From positions 806,001 to 870,000 of the forward strand of contig NZ_BMIQ01000001.1 of the NCBI RefSeq assembly GCF_014642635.1: a DNA stretch of 64,000 nucleotides. The letters are read 5' to 3'. Source of the DNA: Aureimonas endophytica. Lineage in GTDB: Bacteria > Pseudomonadota > Alphaproteobacteria > Rhizobiales > Rhizobiaceae. Shown here in pieces: positions 54,491-64,000 of this stretch; position 1 is the stretch's first letter, and every line of letters begins with the position of its first letter. The translations under genes and the position numbers were made by a program. Below the pieces are notes generated by a model. The model was not told where the DNA came from. It saw only the letters and a list, made by a program, of their open reading frames with translations, and searched no databases.

Positions 54491-55084
54491 TCAGCTGGCG
54501 GCGAGGCGTTCGAGCTTGGCCTTGGCGCTCGTCTCGTCCTCGTCATAGGCGAGCGTGCCGAAGAGCCGCCCGCCGGAATCGAGAAGGAAGGTCGTGGCGG
54601 TGTGGTCCATGGCGTAGTCGCGCCCCTCGCCCACCTTCTTCCAGTAGACGCCCCAGCCCTTCAGCATGGCGGCGACATCGGCCTGCGGCCCGGTCAGGGC
54701 GACGATGTCCGGCGAGATCGCGCCGACATAGGTCTTCAGGAAATCCGGCGTGTCGCGGGCCGGATCGACCGTGACGAAGACGATCTGGAAGTCCTTGCCC
54801 TTCGCCTTCAACGCCTCGCGATAGGCGCCGAGTTCGGACATGGTGGTCGGACAGACGTCGGGGCAGTTGGTATAGCCGAAGAAGACGGCGCTCGGCCGGC
54901 CGCGGAACAGCGCCTCCGTCACCGGCCGGCCGTTCTGATCCTCCAGCCGGAAGGGCGTGCCATAGGGCTGGTCGGCGATGGCCAGCGGCCCGTCGCCGCG
55001 CATAAAGGTCAGGGCGAGGGCGGCGCCGCCGAACAGGGCGATCATGGCCCAGAGGGCGACGCGGAAGAGCGCGAGCCGGCGCAT
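54491..55084 (-). CDS. SCO1/SenC-family copper chaperone
   Basis: Membrane-anchored thioredoxin-like protein that helps load copper into cytochrome c oxidase, 197 residues. An N-terminal membrane anchor covers about 6-28. Copper ligands C74 and C78 in YTNCPDVCPT and H161 in AMDHTATTF are all present. The open frame runs far upstream through the transporter gene, but the ATG at 55084 gives the anchor and family start. It follows the MFS gene on the same strand with a 41-base gap. Confidence 0.92.
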   Translation of the reverse strand: MRRLALFRVALWAMIALFGGAALALTFMRGDGPLAIADQPYGTPFRLEDQNGRPVTEALFRGRPSAVFFGYTNCPDVCPTTMSELGAYREALKAKGKDFQIVFVTVDPARDTPDFLKTYVGAISPDIVALTGPQADVAAMLKGWGVYWKKVGEGRDYAMDHTATTFLLDSGGRLFGTLAYDEDETSAKAKLERLAAS

Positions 55085-55125
55085 AGGTTGCAGCCTCCGG
55101 GATTGTCGACGATGAGCGGGATATA

Positions 55126-56349
55126 TCAGTCCGGCCGGGACGAAAAGGCTTCGCGCCGCCCCGCGCCGACCGTGCCCTCGCCGAAAAGCGCGCAGAGGAG
55201 AGCCACCGCCGGGAAGCCGAGGCCGAGAAGGCAGAGGCCCGTCCAGCCGAAATGCGCGAGCGCCGGGCTGGTCAGGGCGGAGCCGAGCGCCCCGCCGGCG
55301 AAGAAGGTCGCCATATAGACGGCATTCAGCCGGTTGCGGATCGTCGGATCGAGCTGGAAGATTTCGCGCTGGCCGATGACGAGATTGGCCTGGACGCCGA
55401 GATCGACCAGGATGCCGGCGACGACGAGGGCCGCCACCGAATGCGGCCCGGCCAGCGCCAGGGCGAAGCCGGCGACGACGCAGGACATGGCGGTGAGCGT
55501 GCCGCGCCGCGAATGGCCTCGATCGGCGAGCCGGCCGGCGACCGGAGCGGCGAAGACGCCGAGCACGCCGGACAGGGCGAAGAACGCGATGCCGGTCTGC
55601 GTGAACTCGTGCGGCGGGCGCATCAGGATCAGCGGCGCGCCGGTCCAGAACAGCGAGAAGGCGGCGAACATCGCCGCGTGATAGAGCGCGCGCCGCCGCA
55701 GCACCGGCTCGGACAGAAACAGGCGGCCGAGCGAGGCGACGAGCTCGCCATAGGAATGGGCCGCCGCCGGCTTGCGCTTCGGCAGGAGAAGGACGGCGCT
55801 CGCGAGAACGACGAGCAGCAGGCCGGCCGAGGCGAGGAACACGCCGCGCCAGCCGATCTGGACGGAAAGGAAGCTCGACAGCGGCCGGGCGAGCAGGATG
55901 CCGCCGAGAAGGCCGCTCATCACATTGCCGACCACCCGGCCGCGCGCCGCCGGCGGCGCGAGATGGGCGGCGAGCGGCACCAGCATCTGCGCCGCGCAGG
56001 AGGTGAGCCCGACGATCAGCATCATGGCGAAGAGCGTCGCGGCGTTCGGCGCCATGGCGAAGCCGACGAGGCTGAGGATGGTCGCCGCCATGGTCGAGAG
56101 GATCAGCCGGCGGTTCTCCAAAACGTCGCCGAGCGGCACCAGCGCGGCGAGGCCGAGGCCGTAACCGACCTGCGCCGCCGTGACGATGGCGCTTTCGATC
56201 GAGACGTCGAGGCCGATCGACTGGGCGATCGGCGCGACGAGCGGCTGGGCATAATAGAGATTGGCGGCGAGCGCGCCGCAGGCGAGCGCGAAGAAGGCGG
56301 TGAGGCCGAGGCTCGGCCCTTCGTGCGGCGCGGCGGGATCGTTCGTCAT
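55126..56349 (-). CDS. MFS transporter
   Basis: Major-facilitator permease, 407 residues with about twelve hydrophobic helices. The cytoplasmic loop between helices 2 and 3 reads VPLGDVLENRRLIL, close to the usual G-x-x-x-D-R-x-G-R-R pattern, and GRLADRGHSRRGTL repeats it in the second half. It resembles drug or metabolite exporters of the Bcr/YbcL-like type; the substrate is unknown. It stands upstream of the SCO gene and divergent from the Tim44-like gene. Confidence 0.87.
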   Translation of the reverse strand: MTNDPAAPHEGPSLGLTAFFALACGALAANLYYAQPLVAPIAQSIGLDVSIESAIVTAAQVGYGLGLAALVPLGDVLENRRLILSTMAATILSLVGFAMAPNAATLFAMMLIVGLTSCAAQMLVPLAAHLAPPAARGRVVGNVMSGLLGGILLARPLSSFLSVQIGWRGVFLASAGLLLVVLASAVLLLPKRKPAAAHSYGELVASLGRLFLSEPVLRRRALYHAAMFAAFSLFWTGAPLILMRPPHEFTQTGIAFFALSGVLGVFAAPVAGRLADRGHSRRGTLTAMSCVVAGFALALAGPHSVAALVVAGILVDLGVQANLVIGQREIFQLDPTIRNRLNAVYMATFFAGGALGSALTSPALAHFGWTGLCLLGLGFPAVALLCALFGEGTVGAGRREAFSSRPD

Positions 56350-56513
56350 GGGGCCGTGCTAGGCCCGTTCGCCGCAAGGAACAAGGTGGCCGCCACTGAA
56401 CGCCGCGTTGACCAAACTCTCACCAGGACCGGGAATGGCACCCGAGGCCTCTTAGCAAGCGCCGGCCGCGCCCCCATATAGGACGCGGAAAACCGCAACA
56501 GGAACCGGATGCG

Positions 56514-57467
56514 ATGCTCACCTCCCGCAAGACCAGGCTTCTCACGGCGCTCGGCGCCCTGGCCGTGGCCTTCACGATGGTGACGGTGGACATGGCGGAA
56601 GCGCGGCGCGGCGGCAGCTTCGGCAGCCGCGGCACGCGCACGTTCCAGTCGGTGCCTTCCACCAACACGGCGCCGAGCGTCGCCCCGGTGCAGCGCACGA
56701 TGACGCAGCCGGGCGCGGCGACGCAGGCCCCGGCCGCCGCGCCGGCTTCGAGCTTCAATCGCCCGAGCTTCGGCGGCTCGCTGTTTCGCGGCCTGATGAT
56801 CGGCGGCCTGATCGGCCTTGTCTTCGGCGGTGGTTTCGGCGGCCTCGCCGGCATGTTCGGCTTCCTGATCCAGGCGCTCATCATCGCGGCGCTGGTGATG
56901 CTGGCGCTGCGCTTCTTCCGGTCGCGCTCGTCGGCGCCCGCGATGGCGGGCGGGCCGCAGCGCATGGAGCGGAACGGCTATGACGCCCCCCGCCAGGGCG
57001 GCGGCATTCCGGGCATCGGCTCGCGTCTCGGCGGCGGCGGATCGGCGCGCCCCGCGACGCGCGACGAGGTCGCGGTCGGCCCGAGCGATCTCGACATGTT
57101 CGAGCGCCGTCTCGGCGAATTGCAGACCGCCTATTCGCGCGAGGACTATGCGGCGCTGCGCGCCATCACCACGCCGGAGATGATGGGCTATCTGTCGGAA
57201 GAGCTCGGCCAGAACGCCTCGCAGGGCGTGAGGAACGAGGTCGCCGACGTGAAGCTCCTCCAGGGCGATCTCGCCGAGAGCTGGCGCGAGGGCAGCCGCG
57301 ACTACGCGACGGTCGCGATGCGCTATTCCTCGCGCGACGTGACGCGCGAGCGGGCGACGGGCCGCATCGTCGCCGGCGACGAGCGCCCGAGCGAGACGAC
57401 GGAAATTTGGACTTTCCTGCGCGATCCGGGCGGCGACTGGAAGCTCTCCGCCATCCAGGAGGTCTGA
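56514..57467 (+). CDS. Tim44-like domain protein
   Basis: A 317-residue protein with a signal or anchor segment (about 8-30), a proline/alanine/threonine-rich linker, one or two glycine-rich hydrophobic spans (GLMIGGLIGLVFGGGFGGLAG and the next helix) and a C-terminal Tim44-like domain beginning VGPSDLDMFERRLGELQTAY and ending WKLSAIQEV. Bacterial members are proposed to act at the membrane with secreted or transported proteins; the function is not established. It is a single-gene unit with a hairpin after the stop. Confidence 0.87.
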   Translation: MLTSRKTRLLTALGALAVAFTMVTVDMAEARRGGSFGSRGTRTFQSVPSTNTAPSVAPVQRTMTQPGAATQAPAAAPASSFNRPSFGGSLFRGLMIGGLIGLVFGGGFGGLAGMFGFLIQALIIAALVMLALRFFRSRSSAPAMAGGPQRMERNGYDAPRQGGGIPGIGSRLGGGGSARPATRDEVAVGPSDLDMFERRLGELQTAYSREDYAALRAITTPEMMGYLSEELGQNASQGVRNEVADVKLLQGDLAESWREGSRDYATVAMRYSSRDVTRERATGRIVAGDERPSETTEIWTFLRDPGGDWKLSAIQEV

Positions 57468-57494
57468 CCCGCCTCTCCTTCACGGACCTGACGG

Positions 57495-57516
57495 ACGGGC
57501 GCCCCAGGGCGCCCGT
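57495..57516 (+). terminator. Hairpin terminator after Tim44-like gene
   Basis: Perfect 10-base arms ACGGGCGCCC (57495-57504) and GGGCGCCCGT (57507-57516), about 28 bases after the stop and between two convergent genes. The tract that follows (TCCTGTTTCTT) is only partly T-rich, so it is a moderate terminator that could serve both directions. Confidence 0.6.
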
Positions 57517-57530
57517 TCCTGTTTCTTGGC

Positions 57531-58718
57531 TCAGGCGGCGCGTAGCATGTCGTGCGGGTCGAGCACGTATTTCACCGCCGCGCCCTTGTCGAAATCCTGG
57601 TAGCCGGCCGGCGCCTCCTCCAGCGAGATCACCTTCGCGTTGACGATGTCGGCGATCGGCAGGCGGCCATGCAGGATCGCCATCATCAGCTGGCGGTTGT
57701 AGCGCAGCACCGGCGTCTGGCCGGTATGGAAGGACTGGGCCTTGGCCCAGCCGAGACCGAGCCGCAGCGACAGGCTGCCCTGCTTGGCGGCCTCGTCCAC
57801 CGCGCCGGGGTCTTCCGTCACATAAAGGCCCGGAATGCCGATCGAGCCGGCGGCGCGGGTGATCTCCATCATCTGGTTGAGCACGATCGCCGGCTGTTCG
57901 CCGCCCGAATGGCCGCGCGCCTCGAAGCCGACCGCGTCGATCGCGGCATCGACTTCCGGCACGCCCACCACCGCCTCCACCATCTCGCCCAGCCTGTCGT
58001 GCTTCGAGAGGTCGATCGGCGTGAAGCCCATCTTCTCGGCATGGGCGAGGCGTTCGGGATTGAAGTCGCCGATCATCGTCACGGCGGCGCCGAGAATGCG
58101 GGCCGAGGCCGCCGCCGCGAGGCCGACCGGGCCGGCGCCCGCGACATAGACGGTGGAGCCGACGCCGACGCCCGCCTTGATCGCGCCGTGGAAGCCGGTC
58201 GGCAGGATGTCGGACAGCATGGTGAGATCGCGGATCTTCGCCAGCGCCTGGTCGCGATCGGGGAATTTCAGCAGGTTGAAATCGGCATAGGGCACCATGA
58301 CGTAGCGCGCCTGGCCGCCGATCCAGCCGCCCATGTCGACATAGCCATAGGCGCCGCCGGCCCGGGACTCGTTCACATGCAGGCAGACGCCGGTATCGCC
58401 CGACTTGCAGGTGCGGCAGCGGCCGCAGGCGACGTTGAACGGCACGGAGACCACGTCGCCCTTGCGCAGCATCTCGACATCGGCGCCGGCCTCGATCACC
58501 TCGCCGGTGATCTCGTGGCCGAGCACGAGCCCGGCGGGCGCCGTGGTGCGCCCGCGCACCATATGCTGGTCCGAGCCGCAGATATTGGTCGAAAGAACCT
58601 TCAGGATGACCGCGTGCTCGATCCGGCGGCCATGCGGGTCCTCGAATTTCGGATCGTCGATAGTCTGCACCTCGACCTTGTTCGGCCCGAGATAGACGAC
58701 GCCACGATTGCCAGACAT
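57531..58718 (-). CDS. fdhA: Glutathione-independent formaldehyde dehydrogenase
   Basis: Zinc- and NAD-dependent medium-chain dehydrogenase of 395 residues that oxidises formaldehyde directly. Catalytic zinc ligands C47 (NICGSDQHMVRG), H68 and E69 (GHEITGEV), and structural cysteines C98, C101, C104 and C112 are present; the glycine motif is AGAGPVGLAAA. The segment GFEARGHSG and the C-terminal GAAVKYVLDPH match the Pseudomonas putida-type enzyme. The ATG at 58718 has GGAGG 7 bases upstream. The open frame further upstream is ignored. Confidence 0.9.
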   Translation of the reverse strand: MSGNRGVVYLGPNKVEVQTIDDPKFEDPHGRRIEHAVILKVLSTNICGSDQHMVRGRTTAPAGLVLGHEITGEVIEAGADVEMLRKGDVVSVPFNVACGRCRTCKSGDTGVCLHVNESRAGGAYGYVDMGGWIGGQARYVMVPYADFNLLKFPDRDQALAKIRDLTMLSDILPTGFHGAIKAGVGVGSTVYVAGAGPVGLAAAASARILGAAVTMIGDFNPERLAHAEKMGFTPIDLSKHDRLGEMVEAVVGVPEVDAAIDAVGFEARGHSGGEQPAIVLNQMMEITRAAGSIGIPGLYVTEDPGAVDEAAKQGSLSLRLGLGWAKAQSFHTGQTPVLRYNRQLMMAILHGRLPIADIVNAKVISLEEAPAGYQDFDKGAAVKYVLDPHDMLRAA

Positions 58719-58880
58719 CCTCATTCCTCCCTTTGGATGCGTCGCGCGCGGCCCGGCCGTTCCTCCCGTCCGGCCGCGCGACGACGAAACTGGCAGGCTC
58801 TCGGACCCGTGCAAGGCCGGCGGGCGACGGGGGATGTCGGCGCTGGACCACTCAGGCCCCATGCCGCGCCCGGCGGGCGT

Positions 58881-59177
58881 TCAGAAGCCCTTGGCGCGCA
58901 TCAGGGCGACGAGGGCGGTCGCCCCGAAGATCACGAGAATGTGCGGAAAGCGGAAGGCGGCGAGGCCGGCGACGGCGAGGACCGCGCGTTCGAGCCAGGT
59001 GCCGTCGACGAAGCCCGGCACGGCGATCGTCACGAGCACCGCCGCCGGCACCGCCTCCAGCGCCTGCTCGACGCGCGGATGGAGGGTCCTGAACCGCGCG
59101 ATCGCCAGATAGCCGCCGATGCGCGTCGCATAGGTCAGGAGCGCGCCGAGGATGACGACCCACCACATCTCGTTCAC
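58881..59177 (-). CDS. azlD: AzlD-family branched-chain amino acid export subunit
   Basis: Small membrane protein of 98 residues with about four hydrophobic segments; the start MNEMWWVVILGALLTYATRIGGYL is typical of AzlD. With AzlC it forms an exporter for branched-chain amino acids or analogues such as azaleucine. Its ATG overlaps the azlC stop (ATGA), so the two are coupled. Confidence 0.9.
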   Translation of the reverse strand: MNEMWWVVILGALLTYATRIGGYLAIARFRTLHPRVEQALEAVPAAVLVTIAVPGFVDGTWLERAVLAVAGLAAFRFPHILVIFGATALVALMRAKGF

Positions 59178-59881
59178 GGCGTGACATCCTTCGGCTGCTT
59201 CGGCTTGACCGAAGCGGCATAGGCGATGCCGGCGAGCCCGCCGACGGTGACATGCCAGGGCGAGCCGACCGTCGCGTAGAGGATGCCGGAGGCGAGCGCG
59301 CTGATCACGGCGACGGGCAGGAAATTGGCGCGGCTGCGGAAATCCGTCACCAGCGCCAGGAAATAGACCGGCAGGATGAAGTCGAGCGCCACGTCATGCG
59401 GGTCGCGGATCAGCCGGCCGAACTCGTAGCCGAGCCAGCAGGACAGGACCCAGGTGGCGTAGAGCGCGACGGCATAGGTGAAGTAGAAGGTCCTGGTCAG
59501 CGGCGCCTTGGCGACGCGGGCCTCCGCCGCGCCGAAGCTCGGATCGACCAGCAGGAAGAAGGCGAGCGCCTTCTGAGCCGCCGAGAAACGCGTCAGATGC
59601 CGGCCGATCGACGCCGAATAAAGGACATGGCGGAAGTTCAGCGCGAAGATCGCCAGCACCGCCGACCAGAGCGGCGCGCCATGGCTCATCATCTGCAAGG
59701 CGACGAGCTGGCTCGCGCCGGCATAGATCAGGCCGCCGAAGCCGAGCGTCTGGCCGAGGGTGAGCCCGGATTGCAGCGCATAGGTGCCGAAGATCGCCCC
59801 GAAGGGCAGGATGACGAACAGAAGGGGCAGGACTTCGCGCAGTCCGGCCCGTGCTTCATGGGATTGGGACAAGAAAGGCAC
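59174..59881 (-). CDS. azlC: AzlC-family branched-chain amino acid exporter
   Basis: Large subunit of the AzlCD exporter, 235 residues with about seven hydrophobic helices. Family segments are LPFGAIFGTYALQSGLTL, GASQLVALQMMSHGAPLW and NFRHVLYSASIGRHL. It precedes azlD, overlapping it by 4 bases. It is not next to the ilv genes, so any link with branched-chain amino acid synthesis in this window is indirect. Confidence 0.92.
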   Translation of the reverse strand: MPFLSQSHEARAGLREVLPLLFVILPFGAIFGTYALQSGLTLGQTLGFGGLIYAGASQLVALQMMSHGAPLWSAVLAIFALNFRHVLYSASIGRHLTRFSAAQKALAFFLLVDPSFGAAEARVAKAPLTRTFYFTYAVALYATWVLSCWLGYEFGRLIRDPHDVALDFILPVYFLALVTDFRSRANFLPVAVISALASGILYATVGSPWHVTVGGLAGIAYAASVKPKQPKDVTP

Positions 59882-59899
59882 CGGTGAGAAACGAGGGCG

Positions 59900-60790
59900 T
59901 CAGCTTCCCGTCGCGGCGAAGCGCCGCTCCTCAAAGCCACCGAACGCGGCCGAAAGCAATGCCGAAAGCTGGCGGAACTCGGCGCCGCCGCCCGCGAGAA
60001 GCGCGCTGTGGTCGCCCGCCTGAAGCGCCTTCATATGCCGGCATTCGGCGCGGAAGCGGGCGCCCGGACAGGAGCAGAACAGGCGCCGGTCCCCCTGCCC
60101 GTCCGTGCGCAGCACCATGTCGTAGGGCGTGCCCTTGCTGCCGCTGACGCGGAAGCGAAGGATGTTCTCGAGCTTCGGCCGGCCGAGCCGGGCGGCCAGC
60201 GCCCGTTCGGCGATGCCGCCCGCCTTCGCCGCCGCGATCGCGGCGACGGGCCGGCGGAGGCCGAGCGTCTCCGCCATGTCGGCGACCGAGGCGGCGCCGG
60301 TCTCTCGCATGCCTTCGAGCGCGATCTCGGCACAGGCCATCGCATCCTCGCCGGCATGGTGATGCGAGAAGCCGATGCCGAACTTCGCCGCCAGCGCCGA
60401 GAGGCGTTTGCTCGGCTCTTCCGGCCAGAGCCGGCGGGCGAGGCTCACCGTGCAGAGCGAAGCGAAGCCCGGCTGCGCCAGGCGGTAATGCTGGAGCGTC
60501 GCCGAGAGCACCTTGAGGTCGAAGGGCGCGTTATGGGCGAGGACGAGCGCGCCCTCCAGCTCGCCCGCGAGACCGCGCCAGAGCGTCGGGAAATCGGGCG
60601 CATCCACGACATCGGTCGGGCGAATACCGTGGATGCGGATATGACCCGGCTCGAATACGATCTCGGGCGGACGCAGCAGGCTGTAGAACCGCCGCGCCAC
60701 GCGGCCATCCTCGATGAAGGCGAGGCCGATGGCGCAAGCGCTGGCCGGCGAGCGGTTCGCGGTTTCGAAATCCAGGGCGACGGTCGTCAT
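59900..60790 (-). CDS. DnaQ-type 3'-5' exonuclease with SWIM-like zinc motif
   Basis: Protein of 296 residues. The N-terminal DEDDh exonuclease domain has D7 and E9 (ALDFETANRS), D91 in HNAPFDLKVL, and the histidine/aspartate pair in SHHHAGEDAMACAEI. After a linker the C-terminal part holds C239-x-C241-x8-C250-x-H252, a SWIM-type zinc motif thought to bind nucleic acid or protein. The combination suggests a targeted nuclease, perhaps in repair or proofreading. It lies 12 bases downstream of ligA on the same strand. Confidence 0.83.
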   Translation of the reverse strand: MTTVALDFETANRSPASACAIGLAFIEDGRVARRFYSLLRPPEIVFEPGHIRIHGIRPTDVVDAPDFPTLWRGLAGELEGALVLAHNAPFDLKVLSATLQHYRLAQPGFASLCTVSLARRLWPEEPSKRLSALAAKFGIGFSHHHAGEDAMACAEIALEGMRETGAASVADMAETLGLRRPVAAIAAAKAGGIAERALAARLGRPKLENILRFRVSGSKGTPYDMVLRTDGQGDRRLFCSCPGARFRAECRHMKALQAGDHSALLAGGGAEFRQLSALLSAAFGGFEERRFAATGS

Positions 60791-60802
60791 GCCCTCGATG
60801 AA

Positions 60803-63307
<2,505 letters not shown>

Positions 63308-63359
63308 CTATCGTTGGATCAGTCCGCGCGGACCATGACGCGCCATGCTTTACGAGTCG

Positions 63360-64000
63360 TCAAAGCGCCGCGCCGATCAGACGCTTGGCGGCGGCGCGCG
63401 CTTCCTCGGTGATGCTTTCGCCGGCCAGCATGCGGGCGATCTCTTCGGTACGGTGTACGGCTTCCAGCGCCGCGACGCGTGTCGCCACCCGCTCCTTCTC
63501 CGCCTCGCTGGCGCTTTTCGAGATGAGGAGATGGGTCGTGGCGCGGGCCGCGACCTGCGGCGCGTGGGTGACGGACAGGACCTGCACCCGGCTCGCCAGC
63601 CGGGCCAGCCGCCGGCCGATGGCATCGGCCACCGCGCCGCCGACGCCGGTGTCGATCTCGTCGAAGACGAGGGTCGGCGCCGAGCCCTTGTCGGCGAGTG
63701 CCACCTTCAGCGCGAGGAGAAAGCGCGACAGCTCGCCGCCGGAGGCGACCTTCATCATCGGGCCGGGCCGCGTGCCGGGATTGGTGCGCACCCAGAATTC
63801 CACCGTGTCGATGCCGGCGGCGGAGGGCCGCTCGGCATCGCTGCGCATCTCGACGATGAAGGTCGCGCGTTCGAGCTTCAGGTCCGGCAGCTCGGCCATC
63901 ACCGCCGCTTCGAGATCGGCCGCCGTCGCGTGCCGCTTGGCGGAAAGATCGGCGGCCAGCCGGTCGAAGACCACACGCCGCTCGGCGACGAGCTTGGCGA
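63360..64000 (-). CDS. recN: DNA repair protein RecN (partial, 5' end beyond window)
   Basis: C-terminal part of the SMC-like ATPase RecN, which acts in recombinational repair of double-strand breaks. About 212 codons are visible. The ABC-type signature ASGGELSRFLLALKVAL, Walker B LVFDEIDTGVGG and the histidine switch VTHAPQVAA are intact. The 5' end lies beyond base 64000. It reads in the same direction as ligA, with 67 bases between them, a gene order common in alphaproteobacteria. Confidence 0.94.
   Translation of the reverse strand, partial: AKLVAERRVVFDRLAADLSAKRHATAADLEAAVMAELPDLKLERATFIVEMRSDAERPSAAGIDTVEFWVRTNPGTRPGPMMKVASGGELSRFLLALKVALADKGSAPTLVFDEIDTGVGGAVADAIGRRLARLASRVQVLSVTHAPQVAARATTHLLISKSASEAEKERVATRVAALEAVHRTEEIARMLAGESITEEARAAAKRLIGAAL

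Overview
The window is a GC-rich chromosomal segment of an alphaproteobacterium of the order Hyphomicrobiales (Rhizobiales); I would guess an Aurantimonas/Aureimonas-like genus, but only the order is well supported. Evidence: a two-piece, circularly permuted ssrA gene with the tag ANDNYAEARLAA next to an alpha-type sspB; a BA14K family protein; a Tim44-like protein; DUF1127 and DUF4169 small proteins; the thyA-folA-hflKC-degP cluster with miaA/serB nearby; and iron control sites resembling RirA and Irr boxes. Almost all of the window is ordinary chromosomal coding sequence. No phage, insertion sequence, CRISPR array or rRNA was seen.

Layout. 1-3.5 kb: a YhaN-type ATPase (cut by the window edge) and its YhaO-type exonuclease partner, then a zinc alcohol dehydrogenase. 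3.8-10.4 kb: a compact sulfur operon on the + strand: metQNI importer, an FMN-dependent monooxygenase, cystathionine beta-synthase and a cystathionine gamma-lyase/synthase. Together they could import a methionine-like or alkylated sulfur compound, break its C-S bond and pass sulfur to cysteine by reverse transsulfuration. 10.4-14.3 kb: an iron/siderophore ABC importer divergent from a methyltransferase, with iron boxes between them. 14.3-18.9 kb: aldehyde dehydrogenase, ribokinase, HAD phosphatase, universal stress protein and a small hydrolase. 19-21.7 kb: a DUF1127 gene, an EamA exporter, a gene-poor stretch of lower GC, and tRNA-Lys(CTT).

21.8-32.3 kb: PilZ protein, ilvC with a TetR gene just upstream, pdxJ, an alpha/beta-hydrolase that lacks the usual serine, a RecD-like helicase behind a VapBC toxin-antitoxin pair, a LysE exporter, then ilvH and ilvI with a second toxin-antitoxin pair between them. 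The ilv operon starts with a clear attenuator: a 16-residue leader peptide with Leu-Ile-Leu-Val and a rho-independent terminator. 32.3-43 kb: conserved housekeeping genes (DUF1206, miaA, serB, a DUF2268 protease, degP, hflC, hflK, folA, thyA), then ssrA and sspB, which supply the trans-translation tag and the adaptor that delivers tagged proteins to ClpXP.

43-64 kb: a very large AsmA-like protein without an ATG start, a RIO-like kinase with an acyl-CoA-synthetase-like C-terminal segment, a dienelactone hydrolase, uvrD, a small membrane protein, BA14K, prmA, an SCO copper chaperone, an MFS exporter, a Tim44-like protein, formaldehyde dehydrogenase, azlCD, an exonuclease with a SWIM-like zinc motif, ligA and the 3' part of recN. 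I did not find a clearly new multi-gene system. The best leads are the vapBC-helicase operon, the toxin-antitoxin pair between ilvI and ilvH, the kinase fusion and the exonuclease-SWIM protein.
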